Part shown: positions 35,031 through 45,599 of the stretch, in pieces | How the letters are laid out: each line of letters begins with the position of its first letter | Position numbering within the stretch: the stretch's first letter is position 1 | Source of the DNA: Cephalotus follicularis | Lineage: Eukaryota; Streptophyta; Magnoliopsida; Oxalidales; Cephalotaceae | DNA: 64,000 nt | NCBI GenBank assembly: GCA_001972305.1 | Contig: BDDD01000121.1 | Location: 51,189 to 115,188, forward strand | Direction: 5' to 3' | Notes under the pieces: model-generated | Told to the model about the DNA's origin: nothing | The model's database searches: none | Seen by the model: only the letters and a program-made list of their open reading frames with translations | Translations under genes and position numbers: made by a program

Positions 35031-35043
35031 TGCACCCAGAAGA

Positions 35044-35274
35044 TGTAAACCCCGGATATATTATGTGTACGGTTTGACATGTATTTTGCTTGTATTTATA
35101 TGGTATTGTACAATATTGTACTGATGGATGCCATTAAATGTATATTATATATACTATTTTTTACTTTTATACCTGTTTATGGGTAGGGGAGGTTCTGTAG
35201 AACTTGATCGCTGTTTGTGAGATTTTTGCCTTAAGGAATATATTCCTATATATAGGAGGTTCAGTTCATTTTCA
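35044..35274 (+). mobile_element. LTR start cut by a CACTA element
   Basis: TGTAAACCCCGGATATATT at 35044 begins an LTR related to the solo LTR at 39395 (TGTAAGCCCCTGG), including GAACTTGATCG, a TATATATAGGAGGTTCAGTTC leader and a similar spacing. The TATA-like CCTATATATAGG lies at about 35246-35257. Sequence is lost from 35275, where the CACTA end begins. Confidence 0.6.
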
Positions 35275-35299
35275 CACTACAAGAAAACAGGGCAACGAT

Positions 35300-35470
35300 G
35301 AGGGCATATGGCGAGGGCATGGCGAGGGCTCATGAATCCCCTCGCTGTTGAGCCGTGTTTTTTTTTTTTTTGAAAAAAAAGGGATGGCGAGGGCACTAGT
35401 ACCTTTGCCATGCCCTCGCCATTTTGAAATACACTACGAGGGCACTAATTGCCCTCGCCATACCCTCGTT
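35300..35470. repeat. CACTA subterminal repeats (GGCGAGGGCA)
   Basis: Direct and inverted copies of a 10-bp GC-rich word, as in TNPA-type transposase binding arrays at CACTA ends. The same word (GGCGAGGGTA) forms a second array at 55310-55700. Confidence 0.85.
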
Positions 35471-35541
35471 GTGCCCTATACCTAGACCCGACACTTTCTT
35501 TTTTTCTTCTAACTCGTTTCTCTCTTCACTCTTCCTCATCG

Positions 35542-35545
<4 letters not shown>

Positions 35546-35577
<32 letters not shown>
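35546..35577. repeat. (CT)n microsatellite
   Basis: About 15 CT units in the leader-like part of CACTA element 1. Confidence 0.9.
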
Positions 35578-35582
<5 letters not shown>

Positions 35583-35963
35583 ACTCTCCTCCCCGCCGCC
35601 CTCTCTCTGTGCTTGCTCTTTCTCCTCTCCGACGTTCTCTGTCTCTGCTCGCTCAAATCGCGTCGTCCGATCGCACCCACACCGTCCACGCCATCCAAGC
35701 CGTTCGATCGCACCAAATCACTAAGCGCCGACACCGTGAAACCGCCCCGTGACGTGCCACCAATCCCCTCTCTCCATTCAGGTATTTTTTTAATTTAATT
35801 TTAATTTATGTAATTTTTTATTAGTTAATTTTAATATATATGTATAAATTGTTAAAAATATATATAATATAATTATAAACATATTATGTATATATAATCT
35901 ATATTAAAAATATATATATAGTATTTGTGTATATATAATTTATATATATTTATAAACAAATTT

Positions 35964-35998
<35 letters not shown>

Positions 35999-36132
35999 AT
36001 TTTATACTATATATATTATATATAAACTGAATTAATATATATATACTAAATCTATACATCATTTGTTGGTAGCTTTAAATATTTTTGTATGCAATGTTTA
36101 GATGTCTTAAATTAGGCTTGTAATTACATCAA

Positions 36133-36315
36133 ATGGTAATTAAGTTGAATTATTGTGATGATATGTTTATAGTAAATTCATTGTTTAATATGTATATTGA
36201 GGTGAGAAGTTTAGAGTTAGCACGCGAGTTATTTGATGCCAACCCCACATGTGATGTTGCTTATTGGAATTCTATGTTGTTTGCATATATATGTGTGTGT
36301 GTGTGTGGAATTTAT

Positions 36316-36356
<41 letters not shown>

Positions 36357-36670
36357 TTCAGTTACATACAAATTTGAGAGAAACCTTAGATTATCGTTCA
36401 TGATTCATTCAATTGGAGTGAATCATGAATTGTCCAGTTCGGACAGTTCTCGCATACGTACGTCCACTGTAGGATATATCGTTATCTTGTGTACATAGTT
36501 TTATTCAAGAAAGTTCCGGTTACACTCCTTAAACATGTTCCTCGGATACATAATTAAACCGATCAATTCAGTTTAATTCGTGTGTTTGAGGAACCGTGGG
36601 GAGATGCTGTCAAAATTTTCTCGGAGTGAACTATGCCTGCGGGATAACGATATCAGTGGAGGTACGTAGT
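36133..36670 (+). pseudogene. PPR (pentatricopeptide repeat) gene fragment
   Basis: The frame at 36133-36290 reads IVNSLFNMYIEVRSLELARELF, then DVAYWNSMLFAY. This is the pattern of a PLS-class PPR protein (N-SL--MY----SLE-AR-LFD----DV--WNSM---Y), a family of organelle RNA-binding and RNA-editing proteins. A second piece near 36588-36630 (EPWGDAVKIFSE, then a stop) fits the following repeat (W-DA--LF-EM). Between them are (GT)n, (AT)n and (AG)n runs, perhaps intronic. No start codon, targeting peptide or further repeats are present. It lies inside CACTA element 1, and capture of host gene pieces by CACTA elements is well known. Confidence 0.68.
36295..36356. repeat. (GT)n / (AT)n / (AG)n microsatellite
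   Basis: Successive short runs of GT, AT and AG between the two PPR pieces. Confidence 0.9.
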
Positions 36671-36696
36671 CGGGAATGGGATAGGGTCATACCTTT

Positions 36697-39219
36697 TAGG
36701 ATTTCTCTCTCAATCTCTCTCTCTCTCTCTCTCCGGTTTCTCTCTCCTATCTCCCGTTCTCTCTCTCTCTCTCTCTGCTTCCTCTGTCGCCGGCGTCACT
36801 GCCAAAATGACGCCGATGAAGGTACCAGCAGGACGGCCATGGTCTCCCGAGCAATCCGCATCCCACCTCGGCGTCGGCAGCTACGTCATGCGCGCGCCAC
36901 GAGCTCTTCTCTCTCCGCCTCTGTTTTGCGTCGATCCGCCGTCTCTGGTGACCGGCACGGCAAGGCGAGCCCAGATCCGACATCCTGGCTTCGCGGTGAG
37001 TCGAACGTGACCAACGCCGACCCATGACGACGTCGGCAACGTAGATCGATGGCGAAATCAGCCACGGTCAACGCGCTTGTTCAGGTCAGATATGGCGGTG
37101 CCGTGACCAACACGCCCCAGATCCGTGATCTCCATCCTCCAGGGCACTAGATCCGGCTTTCTCTGCGACTAGCAGGCGACCGCACGTGGCTGACACGCCC
37201 CAGCCAGTGGTAGCGCGTGAGCCCACGCGCCGGCAGCCTCCATCAGTGCGTTCAGGCGCGTCCAACATTCTGACTCTATTTTCCGCATGGAAGTGATCCA
37301 TTCCAGTTATGCTTGGCGATTCTGGCTCTGTGCTCTGTTCCGTCCGTTTTCGGTAAACTCTGAACTCTGTTCTATTGATTCTACTTTCCGTTGAATTCTG
37401 TATTTCTGTATCGGTTTCTGCGATATTATGAACTTGAATTGTTAATATGATTCAAATTGGATAACCTGAACAACCACATGGACTTGCTTTAATGATTTCA
37501 AAAACGTGTTTAATAAAAAGTTTTAAACAATGTTTTTAATAATCAGATTTCTGCTATTGTTGACCGTTTTGATCGGTTTTAGTTTTCTGACATCTGTACG
37601 CATTTCATTGTATAACGCATTGCACGTCTTAGTACGTGTTTGAGTCTGATAGTCTGTTGTCTGTCTGTCTGTTGGCAGAGGATCCTGCTATTGAGGTCGG
37701 ACATGGAGGCAACCAGTCGAGGGACTTGCTCGTCTGTTCTGTGAGTGGAACGCCTTTCTTTAACCCTTTTATTTCTGAAGTTCTTTTAAATGGTTGGAAT
37801 GTTTGAACGTTTTCACTTATTTATCTTCGTATCTGAATGCATTTTGATTTACACTATTTCTGAAAGATGTTTAAGTCTTGATGTCTGAAACTTTCTTTTA
37901 ATATTTTCAAATACTCGCATGATGATATTCATAGTATGATGCTATTTTCGGTTATATCTATATTTGATAAGAAAATGAATTTGTGCCAGTTTAAATCAAT
38001 TTTGAATCTGTTTTGATGACATTGATGATTTTTGTATCTGTCTGAAATCTGTTTTAAGTCTGTTTTGAGGAAATTATGATTTTTGTATCTGCTAAATCTG
38101 TTAAATATGCTTAGATGCATGGTGATCTCGGTATTGTACTGGTTACTTATCTTATGCCCATGAGAGGCACTGTCTGCACGTGTATGACTTTCTGTTCTAA
38201 TGCTTTGATACGATGGTATCATAGCCTTTCTGTTCTGCTGAACGTTGGGCTCGACGGGGCCCAGGTGTCAACCTTACCTAGTAGACCCATTGCATTTTTA
38301 TATATTTATTATGTTTAAACTCTGTTAATTATGATATATATCTGAAATTTTGATGATTTAAATCTGTTTGAAAGAAATGATCTGGTTTTCTGCTGATTTC
38401 TAGAAATATCTGTTTTATAAATCGGTTTTGAATTTATATTCTGTTTAAGGTATTTTTAATCTGTTTTGTAAATCATATTCTGGATTTTGACTATGTTTCT
38501 GAAATTCTGTTTTAGTTTTTTATACTTTTGTTATAACTTTTCTGTAAAAATATATTTTCTTGCGAGCAAAACTCTGCTGAGTCTTTTGTTCCATCTCACT
38601 AGTCCTGTGGACTAACCCCTCCTCTGTTTTTGTTTTTAGTTCTGACAGGTTAGTTTGCTGAACTCTGTCAGCTAGAGTCTGTATGTCTGCTGAGGTGAGA
38701 CCACAAGGGCATGCCTACCAGAGTCAACACATGCATATCACTCACGACATTAACATTTAAATTTCTGCATTTCTTATATTTTATACAAATGTTTTAGTTT
38801 CGTTTTAAAAGGGTTGAGCCCTATTTTTTATTTATGTTTTGATAATATGGTTTAGGCAGAGCCCAACCCATACTTATTTTCTACTTTTAAATTATTGTCT
38901 GCTGAGGGCTGAGCCCATTACAAATTACTGATTTCCTCATTCAGAAGTGTGGATTTATAAACTATGTTTTTATTTACAGGGGGCATAGTCCGATAAACGA
39001 ATACTACATGCCTGATTTTCGTAAAAATTTAAGAGTTAGAATTATTTTCAAGTTTTCAAAGAAATTTTTCTGTTTAATTAATGGTTTAAAAAAATTCTTC
39101 TGTTTAAAAATGTATTTTTGAAACTCTGTTCTGCTGAACCTACGAGGTGAGTCTCTATTGGGAGACTTGGGCTCGTAGTAAGCGCGACGGATCCCAGTGG
39201 GCTGGGTCCGGGCGTGTCA
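36697..39219 (+). mobile_element. LTR of the gypsy 2 family, 5'-truncated, plus orientation
   Basis: It corresponds to solo LTR B1 from the pyrimidine-rich leader onward: TCTCTCTCTCC, then a GC-rich part (36780-37280), AACTCTGTTCT-type T-rich part, TAGTCCTGTGGACTA (about 38602-38616), CTGCTGAGGGCTGAGCCC, and the end CTGGGTCCGGGCGTGTCA at 39219. The first 370 bp or so of the LTR are missing next to the CACTA element. Frames at 36596-37301 overlap on both strands in the GC-rich leader and look non-coding. Confidence 0.85.
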
Positions 39220-39389
39220 ATATATATCATGGATAGTTTAGTTTTTGGTTATTAAAAAAAACTTACAAAGGTGATCACAATACAATTTTAACTATTTTTG
39301 TTTCATCAATCTTATCATTTCTTACATATAATAGAAATTATATATTATACAATAAACTATAAGAAAAGATGAAAAAAACTAATTAAATT
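39220..39389. other. Unassigned AT-rich DNA
   Basis: Nothing recognisable. Continues on the far side of the next solo LTR at 41877. Confidence 0.6.
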
Positions 39390-40138
39390 TAATCTGTAAG
39401 CCCCTGGTCTTGTATAAACTATTGTATTAAATGATATTGTGCGATGTTGTATGATGGCATGACATGTGTATTATTGCTTTCATATTCTCCTTTTATGGCT
39501 ATTTCTGGATAGTGTGAGTTCAATAGAACCAAAATGGTAGTTTTGAAATTTTCACCCCAAAGAAGTCTATATATATATATATATAGACAGTTCAGCTTCT
39601 CATACACGCTTTTGTCGTCTCACCTCCCGTTCACTCTCATTCTCTCGCTTTTTGTTCTAAAGAGACAGTGAGAGAGGGAGTTAGAGAGAGAAAGCTCGAA
39701 TTGGAGCAAGGAAGGAGTCTTTGGACTCGTGGAGCATAGAACCTGAGGGAGGGACCAGATCAAGGATTCAACCGCCAGTTCTTCCATATCTGTATCTCAA
39801 CCGTTATTGAGGTAAGTTCTATATATATATATGCTTTGAACTTCATATTGAGTGAATCTGTTGATTATATGGTTATGGATGGGTTAGATTGATTGTTGTT
39901 GTATGTTACGGCTTTTAGATGGAGATCTGTGAGATTAGTGAGTTGGGACATTTTGCCCAAATTCCTTTCTCTCCCGATTTGTGATTTATGGGAATGGATT
40001 TTGATGTTTTAAAGCTGTTTTAAACTAATAATCGACTATTGGAACTTACGGATTCCTCTGGATCGAACTTTAAATGGTTTTGGATTGAAACTGCAAATTG
40101 TTATCAGTCGTTTCCGATGTTCTACAAAGGCCACAACA

Positions 40139-40255
40139 TTGGCGCTTTGCTTAAGAGATAACAGTCGACGCCTAAAGCAATTGTCGACTACAGACCTCAG
40201 AGGTAGAAGTCAGACCTGGAGCAAAGAAGTTAAGGCAGACATCGGCGTCTAGCGC
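40139..40255. repeat. GTCGACGCC motif cluster in solo LTR C
   Basis: Includes TTGGCGCTTTGCTTAAG, CAGTCGACGCCTAAAGC, ATTGTCGACTAC and ATCGGCGTCTAGCGCC in about 115 bp. Confidence 0.6.
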
Positions 40256-40307
40256 CCTGTTCTCTGTAAAACACCATGTTTTCAACCCCAGCTCCTCCTG
40301 CCCTCAA

Positions 40308-40550
40308 TTGGGAATTGTTATTGGCTAGATCCTTCGTGGGACTAGTAATCAAATTGTTATTGGCTAGAACCTTCGTGGGACTAGTAATCGGATTGTTATT
40401 GGCAAGAACCTTCGTGGGAGTAGTAATCGGATTGTATCGGCTAAAACCTTCATGGGACTAGTAATCGAATTGTATCGACTAGAACCTTCGTTGGACTAGT
40501 AATCGAATTGTATTGGCTAGAACCTTCGGGGGCTAGTAATCGTATCATTA
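40308..40550 (+). repeat. 39-bp tandem repeat, about 6 copies
   Basis: Unit contains TTGGCTAGAACCTTCGTGGG and ACTAGTAATCG. First copies are exactly 39 bp apart (CCTTCGTGGG at 40331 and 40370); later copies vary slightly and are a few bases shorter. Confidence 0.93.
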
Positions 40551-40554
40551 AAGA

Positions 40555-40815
40555 CCTTAGTACTAGAAGGCATACCTCGTACTAGAAGGCAAGACCTCGT
40601 ACGAGAAGGCAGACCTCGTACCAGAAGGCAGACCTCAGTACTAGAAGGCAGACATCATGCTAGAAGGCAAGACCTCAGTACTAGAAGGCAGACCTCGTAC
40701 TTGAAGGCAAGACCTTAGTACTCAAAGGCAGACCTCGTACTGGAAGGCAGACCTCGGTACTCGAAGGCAAGACCTCGGTACTCGAAGGCAGACCTCGGTA
40801 CTTGAAGGCAGACCT
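40555..40815 (+). repeat. 20-22-bp tandem repeat, about 13 copies
   Basis: Unit AGTACTAGAAGGCAGACCTC with variants (TCGTAC, TCGGTACTCG, GGCAAGACC). Directly follows the 39-bp array, so the LTR holds two unrelated minisatellites back to back. Confidence 0.93.
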
Positions 40816-42301
40816 TTAATGTCGTAGCTTATTCTCGACATTGTTGAGTTCTGACGGGATAACCCACTCCCGACCTCTGCTATATTATGGGGATTATGGA
40901 GATAGTCGCTTAGTCTGACAGAGGATAACTTGCAGGGCCTACTTTATGGAAGGACATATGAGGGACACCGATTGTGAGAGAACTGTGAGGACCCCGTGTA
41001 ACTCTGAATAACCCCCTTATACTTTGTATGCTTCAATCCTAAAGAGACTAGCATTGAGGGGAGGTCAACCAGACCAGCATTATCTCGTCTCCATCCATTA
41101 CGAGACTAGTAGTGCACAGACTATGGTGATGCTACCTCGAGCCGAGATGGACGAGGAATGCTTCTCTGCTACCTCGAGCCGAGAATACTCCTCTGCCTAC
41201 GACACCGAGAGTGCGTAGAAGGATGGAAGTCCTGCCTGCTCATACCTTGTGATTTGTATTGAAGGTGCTACCTTGAGCAGGCGAGGCAGAGGAGTGTTCA
41301 TGCTCACACCTTGTGGTTGTATGTCTCCCTGGATGGTTATAGGTTGTTGTGGGTTGTCTGTTGATCTAGCGTGTGAATGATGATTTTATGAACTATTGAC
41401 AGTCATGCACTTGCCATGTCATGCATATATCTTCTATACATGTACACTTTATTTCATGTAGTATTGCCTACATAGCTAAGGGTTGCTAACCCATTCTCGA
41501 AATGGGCACAACAATTAGGGGCAAGTACAGGTGATGCACCGAAGTGACCAGATGGGCCGAATTGCAGAGCAAGGCTTCGTCAGCAGTGCAGTTCCTCCTG
41601 TTTATACCTACCTTGTATAAGAAACTTGATGTATAAGAATGATTGTATTCCAGTTATATGTGACATGCAGGCTTGTGACAGTGCTTGAGATATAAGAAGT
41701 GATTTATATATTTTGGGTTATCCATGTAAGACTATGACAGGTTGTTCCGCATGCATGATATTGTATTGAAATTTTAAATTATAGCAGATTTTTGGATGAT
41801 AATATGATGACTGTAAGGACGACATGTCATGTGTTGGGTCTTGGGGGTTTCCCCACGGTCGGGGCGTGACATAATCATTATACAAATATTTCTAACTACC
41901 TAAAATAGATAAAAAAAAAATTAATTATGAAAAAAACTTACATATCAAGAGAAGGAGAAGGAGAAGGTATTACTAATTTTTTAGGTTAATTGGGTTAAAA
42001 ACACTTGTAAAAGATATAAAAAGTCAATAAGGGTAAAATAGGTTTTTAAAAAAATAATTAATATATATTTTTTATTTAAAACACAGAAACTCAAAAAACT
42101 ACTTTAGAGGTGCTTTTTTTTTTTTTTTGTGTATTAAGTTTGCGTCAAGTTGGTGTTACAAACTTTTTCCAAATAACTTAAAACAAACTTTTACTAAACA
42201 ACTTAAATAATTAAAATTGCTTTAAGAAGTTGTTGTGCGTTTTCTGAACACAATCAAATTAGCACTAAGAAATGATAACGTATTATAAATAATGTCATCT
42301 T

Positions 42302-42378
42302 ATTTATAGTTAATAATATTATTTTTTGGTTAAAGTTAACTTATCATTATATTTAAAGTAATATTATTAACTATAAAT
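42302..42378. mobile_element. MITE-like inverted repeat
   Basis: Left arm 42302-42321 and right arm 42359-42378 (TAATATTATTAACTATAAAT) are perfect 20-bp inverted repeats around a 37-bp AT-rich loop. Weaker inverted similarity extends outward (GTCATC / GATGTA). Similar ATATTATT-rich sequence with TATGATATCAC occurs near 42437 and 59215. Too AT-rich to rule out chance for the outer part. Confidence 0.45.
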
Positions 42379-43312
42379 GATGTAGTATCACAAGTGTATC
42401 ATCAACGATATTTTGATAACTTACTTGTAATGTATTTATGATATCACCTGATTTATAATTAATAATATTACTCTTATATTTAAGTAAAACAATAAGAAAC
42501 ATGATATAATAATGAATTTGAAATCATCATCATCTACGTTACTAGCTTTTCTTGTTTCTTTTTCTATGTATGGTCCTCCGGCTACAATGTGGCAACATTA
42601 TTTTTCAAATCTTGCTATACCCCTATTTTATTAATTTATAGGTAAGACCCTATGTCTTACTCACAAATAAAAGGAGGCTCTGTGTTTATTTATTATAAAT
42701 TTCAATTTCAGTCATCTCTGGATCAATGCAACTATTTTTTGGTGACTAGTAAGTTTTATTAAAAAGACTAACACAAATTTTATTAAGAAAACTAACACAC
42801 TCATATGGTGAAGTGCTAGTGAAAATAACTACAACCAATTCCTGTCAATTTGTAGGAGAGTTACACATCCAAGCTAAATCGAAAGCAAAAAAAAAAACTA
42901 AAGTTACTTTGACAACCGCAGCTTGTGTTTTTAACTTTTTTTTTTATATAACCTTTTAAATTAAAAGTAAAAGTTATACACAAATTTGGTGTTTAGTTTT
43001 TTATAGAGATTATATAAATTTAAAATTTTAATAATTTAATTCTTCAAATCTTGACTTTAACAAAAAAAAAATACAGAATTTAAAAAACTAAAACCAAAAG
43101 CAAAAAACTAAAAATAATGATTCCCAAACTTAACTTAAGAAGTAAAAAAGTAACGTGTGTATGCTAGAGGAACAATTCTTGGAATAATTGGAGCGGCAAA
43201 TGCCACAAGGCCAGAAAGTGATGGTTAGCACATTTTTGTAAAAGTTATGTCTATTATTAGGAGTTTCGGTGTCTAATTGCAACGAAACTCACTAGAGTGC
43301 TTGGAAATGGAC

Positions 43313-43355
43313 CAATAAGCAATAAGCAATAAGCAATAAGCAATAAGCAATAAGC
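43313..43355 (+). repeat. (CAATAAG)6 microsatellite
   Basis: Six perfect heptamers plus one base. Confidence 0.97.
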
Positions 43356-43612
43356 ATCGCTTTGTCATGATATCCGTACTATTTTATTATTTCGGGGTCT
43401 TTTGGGAGTTTTTGTACTTTTCAGAAATGTTTTGGTTTTTATTATTTTTATTATTTTAATTTCATCTCAGGGTCTATTATAAACATATAAATACCCTTAT
43501 TATGACTGGAGTGTGACAATTGGCCAGTAATAACAGTTTAGAGTTTTCTCTTTATATTTTGGAAGATTATAGTCTTTTTTCTTATAGATTTAAGAAAAAC
43601 CGTTATGGATTC

Positions 43613-44129
43613 TGATGTGAGAAAAAATCTATCAATATTCAGTGCGTCACACGTCCTCTGCAACAGCTACCACGTGTACAAAGGATTTAAAATATGGGTG
43701 GATAGTAGACGGATGTCACGTTTTAACGCCAAATAAGGAAACAAGTGAAATCATCGACTATTTCCTAGGGTACCTCCTCCCCAATAACGAAATAAGACCA
43801 CTAAATCAGCCTACATTCCAGGGATTCACCTCCACGATGTCAGCAAACAGTTATGACCTAGGTAGACTATAAATACCCCCAACAAAGATTTTATACAGGT
43901 CCGCCATTTTTATACACAAAAGCACCATGTGATTGTCTTTCTCTGCCTTTCACATACTTTAGCATCGGAGTGTCCCCGGGAGAAAACCCTCCTGGACCTT
44001 CGACGAGTTTGTTCATTATGTGCAGAGAAATAAATCAAACACCCATTCTCGGAGCAATCAAGCGTTTCTCCTAACAAATCAAATCCTTCCATGTAAGGGA
44101 CTGTTGTGGAGAGGATTTTTACATCAACA
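43613..44129 (+). mobile_element. 5' LTR of the Tat element
   Basis: 517 bp, TGATGTGAG...TTTTTACATCAACA. It matches the 3' LTR along its length. TATAAATA lies at 43868-43875, with the transcript start expected about 30 bp downstream. The LTR is short compared with the 2-3 kb chromovirus LTRs in the window. Confidence 0.92.
43868..43875 (+). promoter_or_regulatory. TATA box of the Tat element
   Basis: TATAAATA in the context GACTATAAATACCCC; conserved in the 3' LTR (58161-58168 region). Confidence 0.7.
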
Positions 44130-44130
44130 G

Positions 44131-44149
44131 TTGGGGTCCTCTATGGGAA
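44131..44149 (+). promoter_or_regulatory. Probable primer-binding site region of the Tat element
   Basis: TTGGGGTCCTCTATGGGAA starts two bases after the LTR. It resembles the TTGGCGCCGTCTGTGGGAA that follows many plant Tat-type 5' LTRs, with several substitutions. Which tRNA is used is not certain. Confidence 0.5.
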
Positions 44150-44183
44150 ACGCTTCAAAAAGCCTTCAGACCAAGACTGAATC

Positions 44184-45355
44184 ATGCCTCCGAGAAGACA
44201 CAACAACAACTCTATAACTGATGGCAGCCAGGTTGCTACTGGGAATCAACCACCTGCCACCGGCCAAGTTGTTGCCACAACCGAGCAAGCTCCAATTACT
44301 TGGGAGCAATTCAGCAGGCTCTTCCAAGGAATGGAGCGCCTCACCAATTTGTTGGCAACCAATTTAGCCAACCAGGATCAGGTCGGACCTGCCTGACCAA
44401 TAATCCGATAATAGTCTGGTATCAGGGGTTGATACACCCCTGAGGAGGAGACCTGAGATTAATACATCTCATAGGGCTAAGTCCTTGACTGCCCAGCATC
44501 ATAGCAACAATCTAAGCATCCCAAGCATGAACCAATGGAAATGGATCGCCCAGTCCATGCTGAGGAGACCCGGCCAGGCTCCCATGCTTTGCACAGGAGT
44601 GAAACAGTGCGTGGGAGCAGGTTGGTCCATTCAGCCACATTGGCGGGGCAGTCCCAAGTTTCTAGTAGGACTAGGAACATAGAGGATGTGGAGCAAGCAA
44701 TAAACAAAAGGCTTGTAGAGATGGAGAGAAGGCTCCGAGGAGCCGAGCAGTCAAAGGGGTACTTGTCCGAGGTACGCAATATCAGTGCCACTCCTTTTAC
44801 ATCCGAGATCATGAAGGAGCGTATCCTTAAGGGATTCTGGTTCCCGAGTCTCAAGGAGTACGATGGGTCCATGGACCCCATCCAGCAAGTGAGCTACTAC
44901 ACTCAGGTCATGTTAGTGCACCAGGCCTCGGACGCGATCCTTTGCCAAGGATTCCCGGCAACACTGACTGGAGCAGCCCAATCGTGGTATTCTACCCTAT
45001 TAGAGGTTCGGTGGTGAATTTCAAGCAATTTATGAAACTGTTCGTTACCAATTTCTCAACAACACCACACAGAGGAGAAATTCAACTCATTTGATCAATG
45101 TGGTACAAGGGAAAGATGAATCACTGAGAGACTACCTCACTAGGTTCAACAAGGAGTCTTTGATAGTGAAAGACCTGGAGCCGTCCTTCACTCTAACAGC
45201 TCTGAATAGTGGGCTGAAGGACAATTCTCCCTTCACCTTCTCACCCATGAAGAAACCCGCGGTGGATATGGCAGACCTGCTGAGGAGAGCATAGAAATGT
45301 GTCAATGCCGAGGAGGCGATGACCTCCAGGAAACAAAAAACTTCCTGGTCGGGTC
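44184..45355 (+). pseudogene. Tat gag, frameshifted
   Basis: Starts MPPRRHNNNSITDG at 44184. The first frame stops at 44396. Reading resumes in another frame at 44535-45017 (gag core: PFTSEIMKERILKGFWFPSL, YDGSMDPIQQVSYYTQVM, ATLTGAAQSWYSTLL) and again at 45091-45294 (VVQGKDESLRDYLTRFNKE, then MADLLRRA). These blocks follow the usual order of Tat gag. Gag would form the particle that packages element RNA. At least two frame changes and a stop make it inactive. Confidence 0.85.
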
Positions 45356-45599
45356 ATCAGGTGGAGAAAGGGGAGCACTCATGAAGTGTTCCCGGGAAGA
45401 AAGAGAAGAGGAATGAGAGGTCCGAGCTGCCCAAGGACAACCTGGGACACAAGCTTTCCAGAAGGGAGGAATCCCCAAAAAGGGGCACACCAATTCTGAG
45501 CTACAACAATTATGCTCCCCTTTTGGAAACTCGCACCAGAATACTTGCAGTAGAGAATGAAAAAGTCCCGATTCAATGGCCAGCAGCATTGAGATCCGT

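Larger units (their letters stand above)
33298..35043 (-). mobile_element. Truncated gypsy-type LTR, minus strand
   Basis: The left end TGTGACTTCCTGAGCCCGG at 33298 is the reverse complement of an LTR 3' end. Internal order resembles the other long LTRs: a hairpin-like CCACTCCTTCGGGATGGGG (minus strand, about 33638-33656), a middle section with repeated GATAGGTACCAT words (34060-34210), and a GTCGAC motif cluster toward its 5' part (34893-35030). The 5' end is missing, replaced at 35044 by another LTR. No primer site adjoins the left end, so it is solo or a fragment. Confidence 0.6.
35275..36696 (+). mobile_element. CACTA (En/Spm) element 1: 5' end with captured gene sequence
   Basis: CACTACAAGAAAA (35275-35287) is the standard terminal inverted repeat of plant CACTA elements. 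Subterminal repeats GGCGAGGGCA and their complement TGCCCTCGCC occur at least eight times in 35300-35470. A CT-rich leader follows (35480-35780), ending in a splice-donor-like CAG/GTATTT near 35782, then AT-rich DNA and a PPR gene fragment. The matching right end (TTTTCTTGTAGTG) was not found, so the element is truncated where the next LTR begins near 36697. Confidence 0.85.
39390..41876 (+). mobile_element. Solo LTR C (39395-41871) with 5-bp target duplication
   Basis: TGTAAGCCCCTGG at 39395 to GTCGGGGCGTGACA at 41871, with TAATC on both sides (39390-39394 and 41872-41876). TATA-rich CTATATATATATATATAG at about 39567-39585 precedes a leader with CTCTCATTCTCTCG. The middle carries a GTCGAC motif cluster (40139-40255) and two tandem arrays (40308-40550 and 40555-40815). 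A 6-bp-stem hairpin CCCATTCTCGAAATGGG lies near 41490, comparable in place to the UUCG hairpins of other LTRs. ORFs within (40276-40461, 41024-41218) come from the repeats. Confidence 0.93.
41877..43607. other. AT-rich intergenic DNA
   Basis: No coding frame of note. Contains poly-A and poly-T runs, a MITE-like hairpin at 42302-42378 and a heptamer microsatellite at 43313-43355. This is a candidate for original host DNA into which the solo LTR on the left and the Tat element on the right were inserted. Confidence 0.6.

Noticed and set aside
36596-37301. Several Arg-rich frames on both strands in the GC-rich part of an LTR, and the same at 54714-55312
   Set aside because: Overlapping frames in the GC-rich leader of the B-family LTR; not conserved as protein between the LTR copies.
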